Shown: piece after piece, positions 12,741 through 14,025 of the stretch | Position numbering within the stretch: the first letter of the stretch is position 1 | How the letters are laid out: the number at the start of each line of letters is the position of its first letter | Assembly: GCA_964529265.1 (NCBI GenBank) | Contig: CAZGVW010000100.1 | Span: 1-14,025 of the forward strand | Direction: 5' to 3' | DNA: 14,025 nt | Source of the DNA: CAZGVW01 sp964529265 | GTDB lineage: Bacteria > Planctomycetota > Phycisphaerae > Phycisphaerales > UBA1924 | The notes under the pieces: generated by a model | The model's database searches: none | Seen by the model: only the letters and a program-made list of their open reading frames with translations | What the model was told of the DNA's origin: nothing | Program-made: the position numbers and the translations under genes

Positions 12741-14025
12741 TCAATCCCGCGCGAGCCGAAGCGCCGCGTCAATGAGCGACAGGTGCGAATACGCCTGCGG
12801 ATGATTCCCGAGCGAGCGCCCCGTCGTGGGGCAGTGCTGCTCAGAGAACAGCCCCGTCGGACCCGCGAGGGAGGTCACGTCTCTGAACAGCGCCATCGCG
12901 TCCTCGCGGCGCCCGATCAGCGCCAGCGCCTCGACAAGCCAGAACGCGCAGATGTGGAACCCTCCCTCCGATCCGGGCAGGCCATCATCGTACCGATAGC
13001 GGAACACCGTCCCGCCCTCGCGCAGCGCCTTCTCCACCGCGTCCACAGTGCCGATGAATCGCGCATCGTCGGGGCGCACGAGCCCCGAAAGTCCCGTGAG
13101 CAGCGCCGAAGCATCAACCTGCCCGTCCTCATACGTGGCGCAGAACGCATTCACCGCCGGGTTGAACCCGCGCTCCAGCACGTCGCGCGCAATCTCGTCG
13201 CGCAGAGCGATCCACTCCGGCCGCTTCCGCCCCAGAATCTGCTCGGAGAGCCGGGCCCCTCGATCCGCCGTGAGCCAGCACATCACCTTTGAATGCACAT
13301 GGTGGCGGCGGCTCAATCGGATTTCCCAGATGCCGTGGTCCGGCTCAGTCCATCGCCGCTCGACCGCGAGCACCATCGCCTCCACCAGCCGCCAGTGCTG
13401 CGACGACAGGGCCGCCCCGCTCCGATAGAGATCCGCGACGAGCTGAATCACCGGCGCAAAGACATCCAGCTGCACCTGGCGCGACGCCAGATTCCCGATA
13501 CGCACCGGCCGGCTCCCCGCGTAGCCCGGCAACTCCGCAATCTCCGCCTCGGCGCCCAGCGACCCGCCGGTGACCGTGTAGAGAGGCGCCAGCCGCTCCG
13601 AACCCTCGCATCGATCCACCACGTCCAGCAGCCAGTCGAGCAGCCGAAGCCCCTCGCTGTGCGAGCCCAGCCGCACCAGCGCCGCCGCGGCCATCGCCGC
13701 GTCCCGCGGCCAGCAATACCTGTAGTCCCAGTTGCGCACACCACCGATGTGCTCGGGCAGGCTCGTCGTCGCCGCGGCGGCAATCGCCCCTGATGGCCCA
13801 TAGCAGAGCGCCCGGAGCGTGAGGGCGCTCCGGACGATCAGGTCAGGGCGCAGTTCGGGCGCCTCCGGAATCGTCAGCCGCGCGGCCCAGTCCGTCCACA
13901 GCCGGTCGGTCTGGTGGCGCCGGGTCTCTTCCGCAGCCAGCGCGGCTGTGAGATCACCCGATCCATACCGCAGTTCAAGCACGACAGGGCCCCGCGAAAG
14001 ATCCACTTCGGCCACCGCGTTCTGG
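12741..14025 (-). CDS. Glycoside hydrolase family 15 (glucoamylase/trehalase-like), N-terminus cut by window edge
   Basis: The C-terminal 428 or so residues of a GH15 enzyme; the frame is open through the window edge, and full-length relatives are about 600 residues with an N-terminal beta domain. The (alpha/alpha)6 barrel is recognisable from NWDYRYCWPRDA and later QVQLDVFAPV, HSKVMCWLTADR, VDASALLTGLSGLVRPDD and HPQAYSHLSLIDAAL. The probable general acid is Glu in GIWEIR and the general base is Glu in GLFSEQ, both present. GH15 proteins of this type hydrolyse alpha-glucosidic bonds (glucoamylase, or trehalase in some actinobacteria and archaea); which applies here is not decided. Ser replaces no catalytic residue and no frameshift is seen. 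A GTG at 14015 is an internal codon, not the true start. The channel gene lies 39 bp downstream. Confidence 0.9.
   Translation of the reverse strand, partial: QNAVAEVDLSRGPVVLELRYGSGDLTAALAAEETRRHQTDRLWTDWAARLTIPEAPELRPDLIVRSALTLRALCYGPSGAIAAAATTSLPEHIGGVRNWDYRYCWPRDAAMAAAALVRLGSHSEGLRLLDWLLDVVDRCEGSERLAPLYTVTGGSLGAEAEIAELPGYAGSRPVRIGNLASRQVQLDVFAPVIQLVADLYRSGAALSSQHWRLVEAMVLAVERRWTEPDHGIWEIRLSRRHHVHSKVMCWLTADRGARLSEQILGRKRPEWIALRDEIARDVLERGFNPAVNAFCATYEDGQVDASALLTGLSGLVRPDDARFIGTVDAVEKALREGGTVFRYRYDDGLPGSEGGFHICAFWLVEALALIGRREDAMALFRDVTSLAGPTGLFSEQHCPTTGRSLGNHPQAYSHLSLIDAALRLARD

Overview
This is a GC-rich bacterial window, probably from a planctomycete of the Phycisphaerae type. The evidence is a secreted protein ending in a Pro-Ala-Pro hydrophobic-Arg4 sorting tail (a PEP-CTERM variant typical of that group), a LeuRS with the WCPALGTVLANEEV and KMGKS sequence type, and several unfamiliar conserved membrane proteins. 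The assignment is inferred from sequence style alone. No rRNA, tRNA, CRISPR array, phage or plasmid gene was recognised.

Left part (1-2990): a secreted PEP-CTERM-like protein gene (minus) diverges from a threonine-3-dehydrogenase-like gene (plus) whose structural-zinc cysteines are all replaced. Next comes a REP-associated tyrosine transposase (RAYT) gene. It has one REP-like hairpin upstream and two downstream in the opposite orientation; the downstream pair lies inside an 81-bp tandem duplication. This is the main mobile-DNA feature of the window.

Middle (2983-9808): three minus-strand genes in a likely operon encode membrane-anchored proteins. Two of them contain three copies of a similar module (DG-x-x-F/I-x-x-P start, two membrane helices, beta-rich soluble part). 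A divergent flavoprotein gene resembles iodotyrosine deiodinase and keeps its Glu-Tyr-Lys substrate triad. It converges, with a 2-bp gap, on a very long leuS (1109 codons) carrying two insertions in or next to the editing domain.

Right part (9951-14025): a DUF2959-like lipoprotein gene (minus) diverges from an alpha/beta hydrolase gene (plus). The hydrolase gene converges on a minus-strand pair encoding an MscS-type channel and a GH15 glycosidase; the GH15 gene is cut by the window edge. From about 9.8 kb the plus strand changes from G-rich to C-rich regardless of gene direction, a possible local GC-skew switch.

The genes do not form one pathway: most are housekeeping or single metabolic and envelope genes. 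The best candidates for something undescribed are the RAYT/REP unit, the duplicated membrane module cluster, the zinc-site-free Tdh and the bacterial IYD-like enzyme. Function calls rest on motif recognition from memory; no database search was possible.
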